Shown here: positions 1-10,218 of the stretch, piece by piece
Numbering within the stretch: the first letter of the stretch is position 1
Layout of the letters: each line of letters starts with the position of its first letter
Assembly (NCBI GenBank): GCA_023128895.1
Contig: JAGMDC010000007.1
Location: 1-42,220 of the forward strand
DNA from: Candidatus Parcubacteria bacterium
GTDB lineage: Bacteria > Patescibacteriota > Minisyncoccia > Minisyncoccales > JAGMDC01
Direction: 5' to 3'
DNA length: 42,220 nucleotides
Notes under the pieces: generated by a model
Databases searched by the model: none
What the model was told of the DNA's origin: nothing
What the model saw: only the letters and a program-made list of their open reading frames with translations
Position numbers and translations under genes: made by a program

Positions 1-63
1 GATAAATAAATTGGGATATCTGAGAATAAGGGTTAGTGCTGAATTTAAATTAAAAATCAAAAG

Positions 64-90
64 GGACGAGAACATTTCTCGTTCTTTTTG
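64..90 (+). terminator. Rho-independent terminator of an upstream gene
   Basis: ACGAGAA-CAT-TTCTCGT hairpin followed by TCTTTTTG. Confidence 0.65.
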
Positions 91-139
91 ATTTAAGTTT
101 GCTATTTCGCGAAAAATTAGGTAAAATTTAGGTATAATC

Positions 140-2569
140 ATGAGAAAGAGGTATCCTAAAAATTTGAAAAAATGGCAGGAATTTTGGGAAAAAGAAAAAA
201 TCTACAAATTTGACGAAAAAAGTAACAAACAGATTTACAGCGTAGACACTCCCCCTCCAACCGTGAGCGGCAAGATGCATATAGGCCATTTATTCTCGTA
301 CACGCATCAGGATGTTATTATCAGGTTCCATCGGATGAAAGGCGAAAATATATTTTATCCCTTTGGAACTGATGACAACGGTCTGCCAACAGAAAGATTT
401 GTTGAAAAGCAAAAAAGAGTTAAAAGCGCGAGAATGAAAAGAAGCGCGTTTGTCAATCTCTGCCAGCAAACAGTAAAAGAATTAAAACCCAAATTTATTC
501 AAAATTGGAAAGACATTGGCTTGTCCGCTGATTTTGATTATTCTTATTCCACAATTGACAAGCATTGCCAAAAAATAAGCCAATCAATGTTTATTGAACT
601 TTACAATAAAAAGCGTGTTTATAGAAAACAAGCGCCTATAATGTGGTGTCCTACCTGTCAAACAGCCATTGCCCAGGCAGAATTAGAGGACAGGGAAAGA
701 GAATCGTTTTTAACCTATGTTAAGGTTAACGTCATTGATACAGATACACACATTATATTTGCAACAACAAGACCAGAATTATTGCCGGCCTGCGTTGGCA
801 TCAGTGTCCACCCTACGGACAAAAGATATAAAAAATTAATAGGGAAAAAGGTCAAAATGCCTATCACTGGCGCGGAAATTGCTATCACCGCAGACGAAAA
901 AACAAATAAAAATTATGGTTCCGGGGTTGTATATTACTGCTCTTACGGCGGAGTTGAGTGTATTGACTGGCTCGCGCGCCATCCAAAAGTAAAACCAATC
1001 AATATAATGGGCAAGGATGGGAAGTTTAACGAGAGCGCGGGCAAATACGCTGGGATGACCTCTCTGCAGGCGCGTGAAAAAATAGTGCTGGACTTAATAA
1101 AACTTAACGCAATAACAAAACAACAAAAAATAAAACACATAGTCAATACACACGATCGGTGCGGAACAGATATAGAATTCATTGCCACAAAGCAATGGTT
1201 TATTAAATATTTAGACCTAAAACAGGAATTTATTGAACTGGGAACAAAAATAAATTGGCATCCAAAATATATGAGAATCCGTTTTGAGAACTGGGTTAAA
1301 GGCCTTCAATGGGATTGGTGCATATCAAGACAAAGGTTTTTCGGAGTTCCCTTCCCTGTTTGGTATTGTAAAAAATGCGGAAAACACAAATTAGCTGATA
1401 TTAAGAATTTGCCTGTTGACCCATTGAAACACAAGCCCAAAACAAAATGTTCCTGCGGCAGTAATAAATTTATCCCCGAACAAGATATTTTAGACACATG
1501 GGCAACCAGTTCTTTAACTCCGCAAATCGCTGTTGAATTATTAAAAAACAAAAAACTGGGCAAAAATATTTTCCCGATGTCTTTGCGCCCGCAGGCGCAC
1601 GACATCATAAATACCTGGCTTTTCTACGCGCTCGCGCGCGGCAAACTGCATTTTAATAAAATTCCGTGGAAAAATATTTTAATCTCCGGGTTTGCGCTTG
1701 ACCCAAAAGGGGAAAAAATGTCAAAGTCGAAGGGAAATATTGTGGAGCCGCCAAAAGTTATAAAAAAATATCCTGTTGATGCTTTGCGATATTGGTCCGC
1801 GGAAGCAAGTTTGGGCAGAGATTTAAGATACGACGAAGAAGAACTAAAAAACGGGCATAGGTTAATGACCAAATTATGGAACGCGTCTCGCTTCTCATTC
1901 TCCCGTCTCAAAAATTTTAATGGCAGCAAACCGGATAAATTAGAGCCATTGGACAAATGGCTATTTTCCAAGTTGCAGACAACTATTAAAAACAGTACTG
2001 ATTATTTTGAAAAATACGAATTCGCGAAAGCCAAAAAAGAAATTGAGGATTTTTTCTGGAAAACTTTTTGCGACAATTATCTGGAATTAGTAAAATATCG
2101 CCTTTATTCGCGCAAAAACAAGCAGGCAAAACAATCCGCGAGATATACTTTATACACAACGCTCTTTGCTATATTAAAATTATGGGCGCCAATAATTCCC
2201 TACATTACTGAAGAAATTTATCAATCAAATTTCAGGAAACTGGAAAAAACAAAAAGTATTCACATAACCAAATGGCCTGAATATAACAAAGAATTAGTTG
2301 ATAAAGAGATAGAAAGAAAAACACAGACCTTGATTGATTTAATCGCAATAATAAGAAAAGAAAAATCAAACAAGGGTTATTCTCTGAAAAAAGAGATTAG
2401 AAATCTTACAATTTCCGCCGACAAAAACATTATTCAATCCCTAACTGATTTTCTGGAGGACTTAAAAGCAATCGGCAATATATCTTTTATTGGATTTGGA
2501 AATTTCACATTAGCAGACCAAAACATTATAACCGTAAACCCTAATCTAAAAGTCAAAATTGTCTTTTAG
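140..2569 (+). CDS. valS: Valyl-tRNA synthetase, archaeal/Rickettsia-like subtype by motif
   Basis: PPPTVSGKMHIGH and KMSKSKGN class I signatures; FGTDDNGLPTERFVEK block. Confidence 0.92.
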   Translation: MRKRYPKNLKKWQEFWEKEKIYKFDEKSNKQIYSVDTPPPTVSGKMHIGHLFSYTHQDVIIRFHRMKGENIFYPFGTDDNGLPTERFVEKQKRVKSARMKRSAFVNLCQQTVKELKPKFIQNWKDIGLSADFDYSYSTIDKHCQKISQSMFIELYNKKRVYRKQAPIMWCPTCQTAIAQAELEDRERESFLTYVKVNVIDTDTHIIFATTRPELLPACVGISVHPTDKRYKKLIGKKVKMPITGAEIAITADEKTNKNYGSGVVYYCSYGGVECIDWLARHPKVKPINIMGKDGKFNESAGKYAGMTSLQAREKIVLDLIKLNAITKQQKIKHIVNTHDRCGTDIEFIATKQWFIKYLDLKQEFIELGTKINWHPKYMRIRFENWVKGLQWDWCISRQRFFGVPFPVWYCKKCGKHKLADIKNLPVDPLKHKPKTKCSCGSNKFIPEQDILDTWATSSLTPQIAVELLKNKKLGKNIFPMSLRPQAHDIINTWLFYALARGKLHFNKIPWKNILISGFALDPKGEKMSKSKGNIVEPPKVIKKYPVDALRYWSAEASLGRDLRYDEEELKNGHRLMTKLWNASRFSFSRLKNFNGSKPDKLEPLDKWLFSKLQTTIKNSTDYFEKYEFAKAKKEIEDFFWKTFCDNYLELVKYRLYSRKNKQAKQSARYTLYTTLFAILKLWAPIIPYITEEIYQSNFRKLEKTKSIHITKWPEYNKELVDKEIERKTQTLIDLIAIIRKEKSNKGYSLKKEIRNLTISADKNIIQSLTDFLEDLKAIGNISFIGFGNFTLADQNIITVNPNLKVKIVF

Positions 2570-2591
2570 AATACATTTTCTTGTTTGCTCT

Positions 2592-2625
2592 GACCGAAGC
2601 ACTCAATGTTTTGAGGGCTTCGGTC
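2592..2625. repeat. Intergenic stem-loop between valS and gyrA
   Basis: GACCGAAGC-a-CTCAA-tgtt-TTGAG-g-GCTTCGGTC, two nested perfect arms; no good U-tract follows. Confidence 0.6.
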
Positions 2626-2679
2626 GCTCGCTTCACTGCGAAAATTGAATTTTGATGAAAAAAATGATATGGTAATTTA

Positions 2680-5163
2680 ATGGATAATAATAAATCAAAT
2701 AACAATTCAGAAAAAGAAAAAAAACAAACACAGGAAATTGGGTACATAAAACCCAGAGAAATTGTTGAAGAAATGAAGGACTCATATATTGACTACGCAA
2801 TGTCAGTGATTGTTTCGCGTGCTTTGCCGGATGTCCGAGACGGATTAAAACCAGTCCACCGCAGAATTTTATTCGCGATGACGGAAATGGGATTAAAACA
2901 TAATGTCAAGTTCAGAAAATCCGCGACAGTCACTGGAGAAGTAATGGGCAAATTCCATCCGCATGGGGATATGGCTATCTATGATTCAATAGCCAGAATG
3001 GCGCAAGATTTTTCTTTAAGATACCCATTGGTCCAGGGCCAAGGCAATTTCGGGTCAATCGATGGAGACCCTGCGAGTGCAATGAGATATACAGAGTGCA
3101 GATTGTCAAAAATCGGGGAGGAGATGCTGAAAAATATTGAAAAAGAAACAGTGGATTTCAGGGATAATTACGACGCGACAAGAAAAGAGCCGGTTGTTCT
3201 GCCCTCGCCTGTTCCGCAACTTTTGCTTAACGGCACGCTTGGCATTGCTGTTGGTATGGCTACCAATATCCCCCCGCATAATTTAACAGAAGTTGTGGAC
3301 GCAACAATTTATCTGGTTGACAATCCAAAAGCCGACACTCCTGAATTGTTCAAAATCATTAAGGGTCCTGATTTTCCAGGGGGCGGAATGATTTATAATC
3401 AAAAAGAAATCATGGAAGCGTATTCTGTTGGCAAGGGACCCATAGAAAGCCGCGGCAAAGCGGAAATTATTGAAGATAAAAAAGGCAGGAACAGTATTTT
3501 AATCACGGAAATTCCTTATCAGGTCCAAAAATCCGGATTGGTCCAGCAAATCGCTAATTTAGTCCAGGACAAAAAAATTGTTGGGGTAAAAACCGTGCGG
3601 GACGAATCAGACCGCGAAGGAATGAGAGTTGTGATTGAACTGCAGAGAGACGCTTTCCCTCAAAAAATCTTGAACCGCCTCTATAAATTTTCCGACCTTC
3701 AAAAAACATTTCACTTAAATATGCTTGCTTTGGCAGACGGGATCCAGCCAAAGGTCTTGTCATTAAGCGAGGTTTTAACTTATTTTGTTGAACATAAGAA
3801 ACAAGTAGTAATAAGAAGAACTCAATTTGACTTAAAAAAAGCGCAGGAAAGGGCGCATATACTGGAAGGGCTGCATAAGTGTTTGTCAAAAATTGACGCT
3901 GTGATTAAAACAATCAAAGCGTCAAAAAACAGGGAAGACGCGCAGAAAAATTTAATGAAAAAATTCAAACTCACGGAAATTCAGGCAACCGCGATTTTGG
4001 AAATGAAATTAGCGAATTTAGCGAAACTGGAAAGGCAAAGAATAGAAGACGAACTAAAGGAAAAGGAAAAAATGATAAAAGAATTTACAGAACTTTTAAA
4101 AAGCCCTAAAAAAATAAAGGATTTGATGAAAAAAGAATTAAGAGAAGCAAAAGAAACATTTGGCGATGAAAGAAGAACCAGGGTTTACGCCCAAAAAATA
4201 GGAGAAATAGCGGAAGAGGATTTAATCCCGCAGGAAGAAACAGTGATAACTTTGACTCGCGGCGGATATATTAAAAGAGTTAATCCAGATATTTACAAAA
4301 TACAAAAAAGAGGCGGTAAAGGAATTATGGGAATGAAAACTTTGGGAGAAGACGTAATAGAACATTTTATTTCCTGTCAAACCCATGACTCTCTGCTGTT
4401 CTTTACTGATTCCGGAAAAGTGTTCAAAGTGCCTGCTTATGAAATCCCAGAGGGCTCCCGCGTGGCAAAAGGCCGCGGCATTCTGAATTTCCTGGAGATC
4501 ACGATTCAGGAAAAAATCCTGTCTGTTTTTTCATTAGGGAAAGAAGACGAGAAACTGGGGATAAAATATTTAGCAATGGCGACAAAAAATGGTATAATAA
4601 AAAGGACGGAATTAAATGATTTCAAAAATGTGAGAAAAAGCGGATTAATAGCGATTACCCTTAAAAAGGGCGATTCTCTCCGAACTGTGTGTAAAAGCGC
4701 TGGAAAAGATGAAATTATTTTAGTGACAAAGCAGGGCCAATCCATTAGATTCCTTGAGAAAAATATAAGGCCTATGTCAAGAATTGCTGCTGGAAATATA
4801 GGGATAAGATTAAAAAAAGGAGATGAGTTGATAGGAATGAACGTGATAAAAGAAAAAACAGAAAATTACTTGCTGGCGCTTATGGAAAACGGATATGGGA
4901 AAAGAACTAATTTGAAAGAATACCGTTTACAGGGCAGAGGCGGTTCCGGCATTAAAGCAGCAAATGTCACTGAAAAAACAGGTGAAATAAAAACGACAAA
5001 AATTTTAACAGGTGAAGAAGAGGATTTAATAGTTATTTCGCAAAAAGGCCAGGTTATCAAAACTCCAATTTCATCTGTTCCTAAATTAGGCAGGCCCACG
5101 CAAGGGGTTAAAATAATGCGTTTAGATAAAGGCGACAAAATAGCGTCAGCGGCATGTATGTAA
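2680..5163 (+). CDS. gyrA: DNA gyrase subunit A
   Basis: [30 protein letters not shown] catalytic region; GyrA-box-like QKRGGKG. Confidence 0.95.
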   Translation: MDNNKSNNNSEKEKKQTQEIGYIKPREIVEEMKDSYIDYAMSVIVSRALPDVRDGLKPVHRRILFAMTEMGLKHNVKFRKSATVTGEVMGKFHPHGDMAIYDSIARMAQDFSLRYPLVQGQGNFGSIDGDPASAMRYTECRLSKIGEEMLKNIEKETVDFRDNYDATRKEPVVLPSPVPQLLLNGTLGIAVGMATNIPPHNLTEVVDATIYLVDNPKADTPELFKIIKGPDFPGGGMIYNQKEIMEAYSVGKGPIESRGKAEIIEDKKGRNSILITEIPYQVQKSGLVQQIANLVQDKKIVGVKTVRDESDREGMRVVIELQRDAFPQKILNRLYKFSDLQKTFHLNMLALADGIQPKVLSLSEVLTYFVEHKKQVVIRRTQFDLKKAQERAHILEGLHKCLSKIDAVIKTIKASKNREDAQKNLMKKFKLTEIQATAILEMKLANLAKLERQRIEDELKEKEKMIKEFTELLKSPKKIKDLMKKELREAKETFGDERRTRVYAQKIGEIAEEDLIPQEETVITLTRGGYIKRVNPDIYKIQKRGGKGIMGMKTLGEDVIEHFISCQTHDSLLFFTDSGKVFKVPAYEIPEGSRVAKGRGILNFLEITIQEKILSVFSLGKEDEKLGIKYLAMATKNGIIKRTELNDFKNVRKSGLIAITLKKGDSLRTVCKSAGKDEIILVTKQGQSIRFLEKNIRPMSRIAAGNIGIRLKKGDELIGMNVIKEKTENYLLALMENGYGKRTNLKEYRLQGRGGSGIKAANVTEKTGEIKTTKILTGEEEDLIVISQKGQVIKTPISSVPKLGRPTQGVKIMRLDKGDKIASAACM

Positions 5164-5179
5164 ATATAATAATTTTTCA

Positions 5180-5767
5180 ATGAATCAATTTTCAAACAAC
5201 AAAGGGTTTACGCTGATAGAAGTTGTGGTTTCTATTTTTATGTTTTTTTCAATATTTGTAGTGATTTTAGGATTTTTCGGATATGCTGTTAAGGGACAGA
5301 AAAAAGCGCTTGCCTCGCAAGAGATTTCTGACCAAATAAGTTATGTTATGGAATATATGAGCAGAAGCATAAGAATGGCAAACAAGGATGTGGGAGGAAC
5401 TTGTATCGCGGCTGGAAAAAATTATGAAATCACAACCCCTATGGCAGGATATTCTTGCATAAGATTTTTGAATTATGACAATAAATGTCAAGAATTTTGT
5501 TTTGATTCAAACAACAATCAATTAAAAAGACGTAAATCTGGTGATGGCGGCTCTGGAGGACTTGTCGGCTCTGAAGTGGACATAACCTCATCCAAACTCA
5601 AAGTAAATTCCGCTCAATTCAACATTATTGGCAACGGAATTGGGGATAATATTCAGCCAAAGATAACTATTTCTCTTGATGTGGAAAAAAATGCTGAAAA
5701 GCCGGAATACAACGCCCAAATCAAAATCCAATCCACAATTTCGCAAAGAAACCTTGATACGAACTAA
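5180..5767 (+). CDS. Type IV pilus/type II secretion pseudopilin (GspJ/PulJ-like)
   Basis: N-terminal NNKGFTLIEVVVS prepilin peptidase site plus hydrophobic helix. Confidence 0.78.
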   Translation: MNQFSNNKGFTLIEVVVSIFMFFSIFVVILGFFGYAVKGQKKALASQEISDQISYVMEYMSRSIRMANKDVGGTCIAAGKNYEITTPMAGYSCIRFLNYDNKCQEFCFDSNNNQLKRRKSGDGGSGGLVGSEVDITSSKLKVNSAQFNIIGNGIGDNIQPKITISLDVEKNAEKPEYNAQIKIQSTISQRNLDTN

Positions 5768-5853
5768 CGGCTGCAGCCGTCACCCTGAACGATAGCGAAG
5801 GGTCTCGTCCCAACAGTGATACAAAGAGACTCTTCGCTCCGCTCAGAATGACA
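5767..5853. repeat. REP/MITE-like imperfect inverted repeat
   Basis: ACGGCTGCAGCCGT palindrome (5767-5780), then TCACCCTGAACGATAGCGAAGGGTCTCGT facing AGAGACTCTTCGCTCCGCTCAGAATGACA (arms ~29 nt). Confidence 0.65.
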
Positions 5854-5862
5854 ATAAAAACA

Positions 5863-6267
5863 ATGAAACAATTTTCAAACTCTCAAAAAGGCGTAGCATT
5901 GTATGTTACTTTAATCGTCACATCCATAGTTCTGGCGATTGCTTTGGGCATAAGCTTGATTTTAGTTGGACAATTAAAAATGACAAGGGAAATCGGAGAT
6001 TCGACAAAAGCGTTTTTTGCCGCAGACGCCGGCATGGAAAGGGTGCTTGATCAAAGTATATCTGAAATTGAAACAAACAACGGTTATTATTCCGCTTCTT
6101 TTGACGGAAACCCTGATTATGGTTACGAAGTTTGGGTATACAGCAGTCCTAGTTGCGCTATCTGCGGGACCATACCAGTTGACGCTGCTTGTACCGGACA
6201 ATATCTTTGCTACAGGTCAAAAGGATTTTATAAAAGCATTAATAGGGCAATAGAGATTGTGAGGTGA
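5863..6267 (+). CDS. PilX-like minor pilin/pilus assembly protein
   Basis: MKQFSNSQKGVALYVTLIVTSIVLAIALGISLI; FFAADAGMERVL typical of PilX/GspK-like proteins. The ORF-track start at 5848 lies in the upstream repeat. Confidence 0.65.
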   Translation: MKQFSNSQKGVALYVTLIVTSIVLAIALGISLILVGQLKMTREIGDSTKAFFAADAGMERVLDQSISEIETNNGYYSASFDGNPDYGYEVWVYSSPSCAICGTIPVDAACTGQYLCYRSKGFYKSINRAIEIVR

Positions 6268-6282
6268 AGTGCGCATAATATT

Positions 6283-6360
6283 GCGGCTATGCCGCATAAT
6301 TACTCGCTCGGAATAAATACAAAAACAAGCTTTTGTATTTATTCCTCGCTCATAATTATG
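6283..6360 (-). repeat. Modular palindromic element, copy A
   Basis: GCGGC-TAT-GCCGC hairpin + CATAATTACTCGCTCGG + 15-bp perfect stem GGAATAAATACAAAA/TTTTGTATTTATTCC + TCGCTC; same layout as copy B in inverse orientation. Confidence 0.75.
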
Positions 6361-8355
6361 AATAGAATACAGGCGAAAAAGAGAATTGAAAAACTAAAAG
6401 CGGTGATTTCTTATCACCGTTATTTATATCATGTGTTAGACAAGCAGGAAATCTCTGACGAGGCTTTGGATTCCCTGAAACACGAACTCTATAAACTGGA
6501 ACAGCAATATCCGGATTTGCTCACTCCTGATTCTCCGACTCAGCGCGTAGGCGGCGAGCCCTTGAAGGAATTCAAAAAAGTAGAGCATAAAACGCCTATG
6601 CTTTCTATGGAGGATATTTTCTCGCAAGAAGAATTAAAAGATTGGGAAAACTATCTGAAACGGCTTTTGCCCGGGACATCGTTTAATTATTTTTGCGAAC
6701 CGAAAATAGACGGTTTTGCCATTAGTTTAATTTACAAAAATGGTGTTTTAATTCAGGGATCCACGCGCGGGGACGGAAAAATCGGAGAAAATGTGACGCA
6801 AAATTTAAAAACTATTGAAAGCATCCCATTAAAATTGAAATTGAGTCAAGACCCGAGATTGACAAAAGAGGTTGACATCAGGGGCGAGGTCTATATGGAA
6901 AAAAAGGATTTTGAAAAATTCAACAAAAAAAGAAAACAACTGAATGAACAGCCCTTTGCCAATCCCAGAAATTTGGCTGCCGGTTCTATCAGGCAGCTTG
7001 ACTCAAAACTTATGGCTTCCCGCCCTTTGAAATTTTTGGCTTATGATATTGCGAGCGACCTCGGACAAACAACACACTCTCAAGGGCACCAAATACTGCT
7101 CTCTTTGGGATTCAAAACCGAACTCGGCAAAAAATGCGCGAATTTACAAGAAATACAAAAATACTGGCAAAAAGTATCACAAAAGAGAAAAAATCTCGCT
7201 TTCCAAATTGACGGCATAGTGATCAATGTTGAAAATAATTCGTTTTTCAAAAAATTAGGAACAGCGGGAAAAAGCCCAAGAGGCGCGAGGGCTTTCAAAT
7301 TTTTTCCGGAACAAGCGACAACTATTATTGAAGATGTAAAATTCCAAATTGGAAGAACAGGCGCCATAACTCCGGTTGCTTTGTTAAAACCAATAAAAAT
7401 AGGGGGAACAACTGTGTCAAAAGCAACATTGCATAACGAAGACGAAATCAAGCGATTAGGAGTAAAAATAGGAGACACGATAATAGTTGAAAGAGCAGGA
7501 GATGTAATCCCTGCAGTGGAAAAAGTCCTGCCAGAACTGCGCGACGGAAAAGAAAAAAGAATTCAAATGCCAACTATCTGCCCTGTATGTAAGACCCCTT
7601 TAATTAAACCAAAAGGAGAGGTTATATGGAGGTGCCCGAATAAAAATTGTTTTGCCGTAAAAAGAGAATTATTAGAGCATTTTGCTTCCAAAAAGGGCTT
7701 TAATATTGACGGATTGGGACCGAAAATTATAAACAAACTATTGGAGGAAAATTTAATATGGTCTCCTTGCGATTTCTTTCATCTTTCCAAGGGAGATTTA
7801 TCTCCTTTGGAAAGATTTGCGGAAAAGTCAGATGAAAATTTAATACAAGCAATCCAGAAAAGCAAGACAATTCCTTTATCCAGATTTATTTATGCCTTGG
7901 GCATCCGTTTTGTGGGTGAAGAAACAGCAATTGTGCTTGCGCAATATTTCGGCTCTCTAAAAAAAATCATGGAAGCAAACAAACAGGAATTATCAGCAGT
8001 GCCGGATGTCGGACCTCGGGTCTCCAACAGCATCTTTAATTGGTTTCGAGAAAAAGACAATCAAAAATTAATTACTGATTTGATAAGCGCGGGAATAAGA
8101 ATTCTTGCTCCGGCAAAAATATCGCGAAAATTATCCGGAAAAACATTTGTTTTGACAGGGACATTAAATTCAATGACACGGGAGCAGACAAAAAACAAAA
8201 TTCGGTTTTTGGGAGGCGATGTCCCGAATTCAATTTCTCAAAAAACTATGTTTCTGGTTGTTGGCAAAAACCCTGGGGAGACAAAAACAAAAAAAGCCAA
8301 AAAAGTTGGTATAAAAATCATACACGAAAAAGAATTTCTAAAAATGATCAAGTGA
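6358..8355 (+). CDS. ligA: NAD-dependent DNA ligase
   Basis: CEPKIDGFAISLIY active site (K of KIDG), SIRQLDSK, C4 zinc finger CPVCKTP...CPNKNC, HhH and C-terminal BRCT. Start moved to ATG 6358 (MNRIQAKKRIEKL) because the 6289 start reads through a repeat. Confidence 0.95.
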   Translation: MNRIQAKKRIEKLKAVISYHRYLYHVLDKQEISDEALDSLKHELYKLEQQYPDLLTPDSPTQRVGGEPLKEFKKVEHKTPMLSMEDIFSQEELKDWENYLKRLLPGTSFNYFCEPKIDGFAISLIYKNGVLIQGSTRGDGKIGENVTQNLKTIESIPLKLKLSQDPRLTKEVDIRGEVYMEKKDFEKFNKKRKQLNEQPFANPRNLAAGSIRQLDSKLMASRPLKFLAYDIASDLGQTTHSQGHQILLSLGFKTELGKKCANLQEIQKYWQKVSQKRKNLAFQIDGIVINVENNSFFKKLGTAGKSPRGARAFKFFPEQATTIIEDVKFQIGRTGAITPVALLKPIKIGGTTVSKATLHNEDEIKRLGVKIGDTIIVERAGDVIPAVEKVLPELRDGKEKRIQMPTICPVCKTPLIKPKGEVIWRCPNKNCFAVKRELLEHFASKKGFNIDGLGPKIINKLLEENLIWSPCDFFHLSKGDLSPLERFAEKSDENLIQAIQKSKTIPLSRFIYALGIRFVGEETAIVLAQYFGSLKKIMEANKQELSAVPDVGPRVSNSIFNWFREKDNQKLITDLISAGIRILAPAKISRKLSGKTFVLTGTLNSMTREQTKNKIRFLGGDVPNSISQKTMFLVVGKNPGETKTKKAKKVGIKIIHEKEFLKMIK

Positions 8356-8364
8356 AATTGTTTT

Positions 8365-9459
8365 ATGTCTTTTTTTTCTTATCTAAAAAGGTTTGATTGG
8401 ATTTTAATTAGCGCGGTGATTTTGCTCGCTGGCATTGGATTGGTTTCTCTTTACAGCTCCTCTCTGGCAAAAGGGGATTTTTCTAATTTTAACAAACAAA
8501 TTGTGTTTTTAATAATAGGGATATCCTTGATGTTTTTATTTTCTTTTTTTGATTACAGAATATTAAAAAACAATCCTTATCTCATTTTATTTTTATATTC
8601 TCTTTGCTGTTTTGCTTTATTGGGATTATTCTTTTTCGCTCCTGAAATCAGAGGAGTGAAATCCTGGTATAAAGTAGGGGGCTTGTCTATAGACCCTATA
8701 GAATTTACAAAAATTGTGTTAATAATCTTACTGGCAAAATATTTTTCCGCGCGGCATATTGAAATGTATAAAATAAAACATATTCTTGTGTCCGGCCTCT
8801 ATGTTTTAATACCCTGTGTTTTAATCTTTTTCCAGCCAGACCTTGGTTCTACTCTGATTTTGGGTTTTATTTGGCTGACAATTTTAATAATTTCCGGAAT
8901 AAAAATACGGCATTTTTTGATTTTGTGCTTGTGCGGTGTTCTGATTTTCAGTCTGGGATGGTCATTTTTAATGAAAGATTATCAAAAACAAAGAATTTTA
9001 AGTTTTGTAGCGCCAACAGTTGACCCATTGGGCGCTGGCTGGTCCCAGACCCAGTCGAAAATTGCTATTGGTTCCGGAGGAATCTTTGGCAAAGGCATAG
9101 GACAGGGATCCCAAACCCAGTATGGATTTTTACCTGAACCGCAAACCGATTTTATTTTCGCGGCAATTGCCGAAGAAACTGGCTTTATCGGCGTTAGCGC
9201 CCTGCTTATTTTATTTTTAATACTGGTTTGGCGGGTTATAAAAAAAGCTCTGGTTTGCTCTACTAATTTTTCCCGATTATTCGCTACTGGATTAGCAGCG
9301 CTTTTTTTCTGTCAAATTTTCATTAATATTGGAATGAATCTCGGACTCCTGCCTATCATTGGAATATCTCTGCCATTTGTTAGTTACGGCGGCGGCGGAT
9401 TAATCCTCAACCTTATCGCTCTCGGACTTTTGCAGAACATCCATTCCAGTCGCGGGTAA
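8365..9459 (+). CDS. rodA: SEDS-family peptidoglycan polymerase (RodA/FtsW)
   Basis: Multi-TM; QPDLGSTLIL, GIGQGSQTQYGFLPEPQTDFIFAAIAEETGF, LPFVSYGGGGL. Confidence 0.88.
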   Translation: MSFFSYLKRFDWILISAVILLAGIGLVSLYSSSLAKGDFSNFNKQIVFLIIGISLMFLFSFFDYRILKNNPYLILFLYSLCCFALLGLFFFAPEIRGVKSWYKVGGLSIDPIEFTKIVLIILLAKYFSARHIEMYKIKHILVSGLYVLIPCVLIFFQPDLGSTLILGFIWLTILIISGIKIRHFLILCLCGVLIFSLGWSFLMKDYQKQRILSFVAPTVDPLGAGWSQTQSKIAIGSGGIFGKGIGQGSQTQYGFLPEPQTDFIFAAIAEETGFIGVSALLILFLILVWRVIKKALVCSTNFSRLFATGLAALFFCQIFINIGMNLGLLPIIGISLPFVSYGGGGLILNLIALGLLQNIHSSRG

Positions 9460-9495
9460 AAAACACATAAATGAAATTTAATAATAATTAAAAAT

Positions 9496-9987
9496 ATGAA
9501 AAATAATTTTGAAATTAGAAAAGCGAATATCAAAGATTTAGAACATATTCTTAGATTATATCATGAATTGCTCAAAGAAGAATTCAAAAAGTTTGACAAA
9601 AGCTTAAATCCGAATTGGGCATATAGCAAGTTAACGAAAAAATATTTCCAAGAAAGAATTACGAAAAAAAATGGATTTATAGAGGTTGTGGAAAACAACA
9701 AAAAAATAATTGGATATTTATGCGGAGGAATATCAGAGCAATCATTTTATTTATATCGTCAAAAAGCAAAATATGCTAGATTAGACGAAATGCTAATTGA
9801 CAAAAAATTCAGAGGCAAAAATTTAGGAACTAAATTAGTTAAAGATTTTGTGAAATGGTGCGAAAAAAATAAAGTTGATTATATTTCTGTTACCGCGTCG
9901 GTTGGAAATAAAAAATCCTTAAATTTTTACAGAAAACTCGGGTTTAAGGATTACGATTTAACTTTAGAGATGAAAATGAAAAAATGA
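9496..9987 (+). CDS. GNAT family N-acetyltransferase
   Basis: EIRKANIKDLEHILRLY; LIDKKFRGKNLGTKLVKDF acetyl-CoA site; ASVGNKKSLNFYRKLGFKDY. Confidence 0.88.
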   Translation: MKNNFEIRKANIKDLEHILRLYHELLKEEFKKFDKSLNPNWAYSKLTKKYFQERITKKNGFIEVVENNKKIIGYLCGGISEQSFYLYRQKAKYARLDEMLIDKKFRGKNLGTKLVKDFVKWCEKNKVDYISVTASVGNKKSLNFYRKLGFKDYDLTLEMKMKK

Positions 9988-9996
9988 AAAACCCTG

Positions 9997-10048
9997 CAAC
10001 CTTATCGCCCTCGGACTCCTGCAGAACATAAGTTTTAGTCGCGGGTAA
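9997..10048 (+). pseudogene. Displaced remnant of the rodA 3' end
   Basis: 52 nt matching 9408-9459 with 8 mismatches; still reads NLIALGLLQNISFSRG-stop versus NLIALGLLQNIHSSRG-stop. Confidence 0.8.
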
Positions 10049-10075
10049 TCTATTTTTCTTTTCATTATAAATTAT

Positions 10076-10084
10076 TTATCCACA
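10076..10084 (+). promoter_or_regulatory. Perfect DnaA-box consensus TTATCCACA
   Basis: Exact 9-mer, intergenic, 44 nt upstream of a predicted extended -10. Confidence 0.45.
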
Positions 10085-10125
10085 GGTTAAGGAAAACACG
10101 CTGGTATACATACATCCTGTTATTG

Positions 10126-10134
10126 TGATATAAT
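10126..10134 (+). promoter_or_regulatory. Extended -10 promoter TGATATAAT of the VirB6-like operon
   Basis: TGn-TATAAT in intergenic DNA; no good -35. Confidence 0.5.
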
Positions 10135-10137
10135 TAG

Positions 10138-10206
10138 GAGCGAGGGAGAAGTACAAAAATTCATTTTTGTATTTTAACCGAGCGAGTAATTATGCGGCTT
10201 TGCCGC
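10138..10206 (+). repeat. Modular palindromic element, copy B
   Basis: GAGCGAGG + TACAAAAAT-TC-ATTTTTGTA + CCGAGCGAGTAATTAT + GCGGC-TTT-GCCGC. Confidence 0.75.
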
Positions 10207-10218
10207 AATAATAGTTTA

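Noticed and set aside
943-1971. Antisense ORFs inside valS (943-1188, 1306-1608, 1624-1971)
   Set aside because: Lie opposite a well-supported CDS, no family motifs; shadow ORFs. The same applies to other antisense ORFs in the track, e.g. within gyrA, pilB, dnaA and nusA.
6289-6357. N-terminal 23-aa extension of LigA in the ORF track
   Set aside because: Encoded by palindromic element copy A; normal LigA N-terminus starts at ATG 6358.
10192-10218. N-terminal MRLCRNNSL of the VirB6-like ORF
   Set aside because: Encoded by the GCGGCTTTGCCGC hairpin of element copy B; ATG 10219 gives a normal signal-like start.
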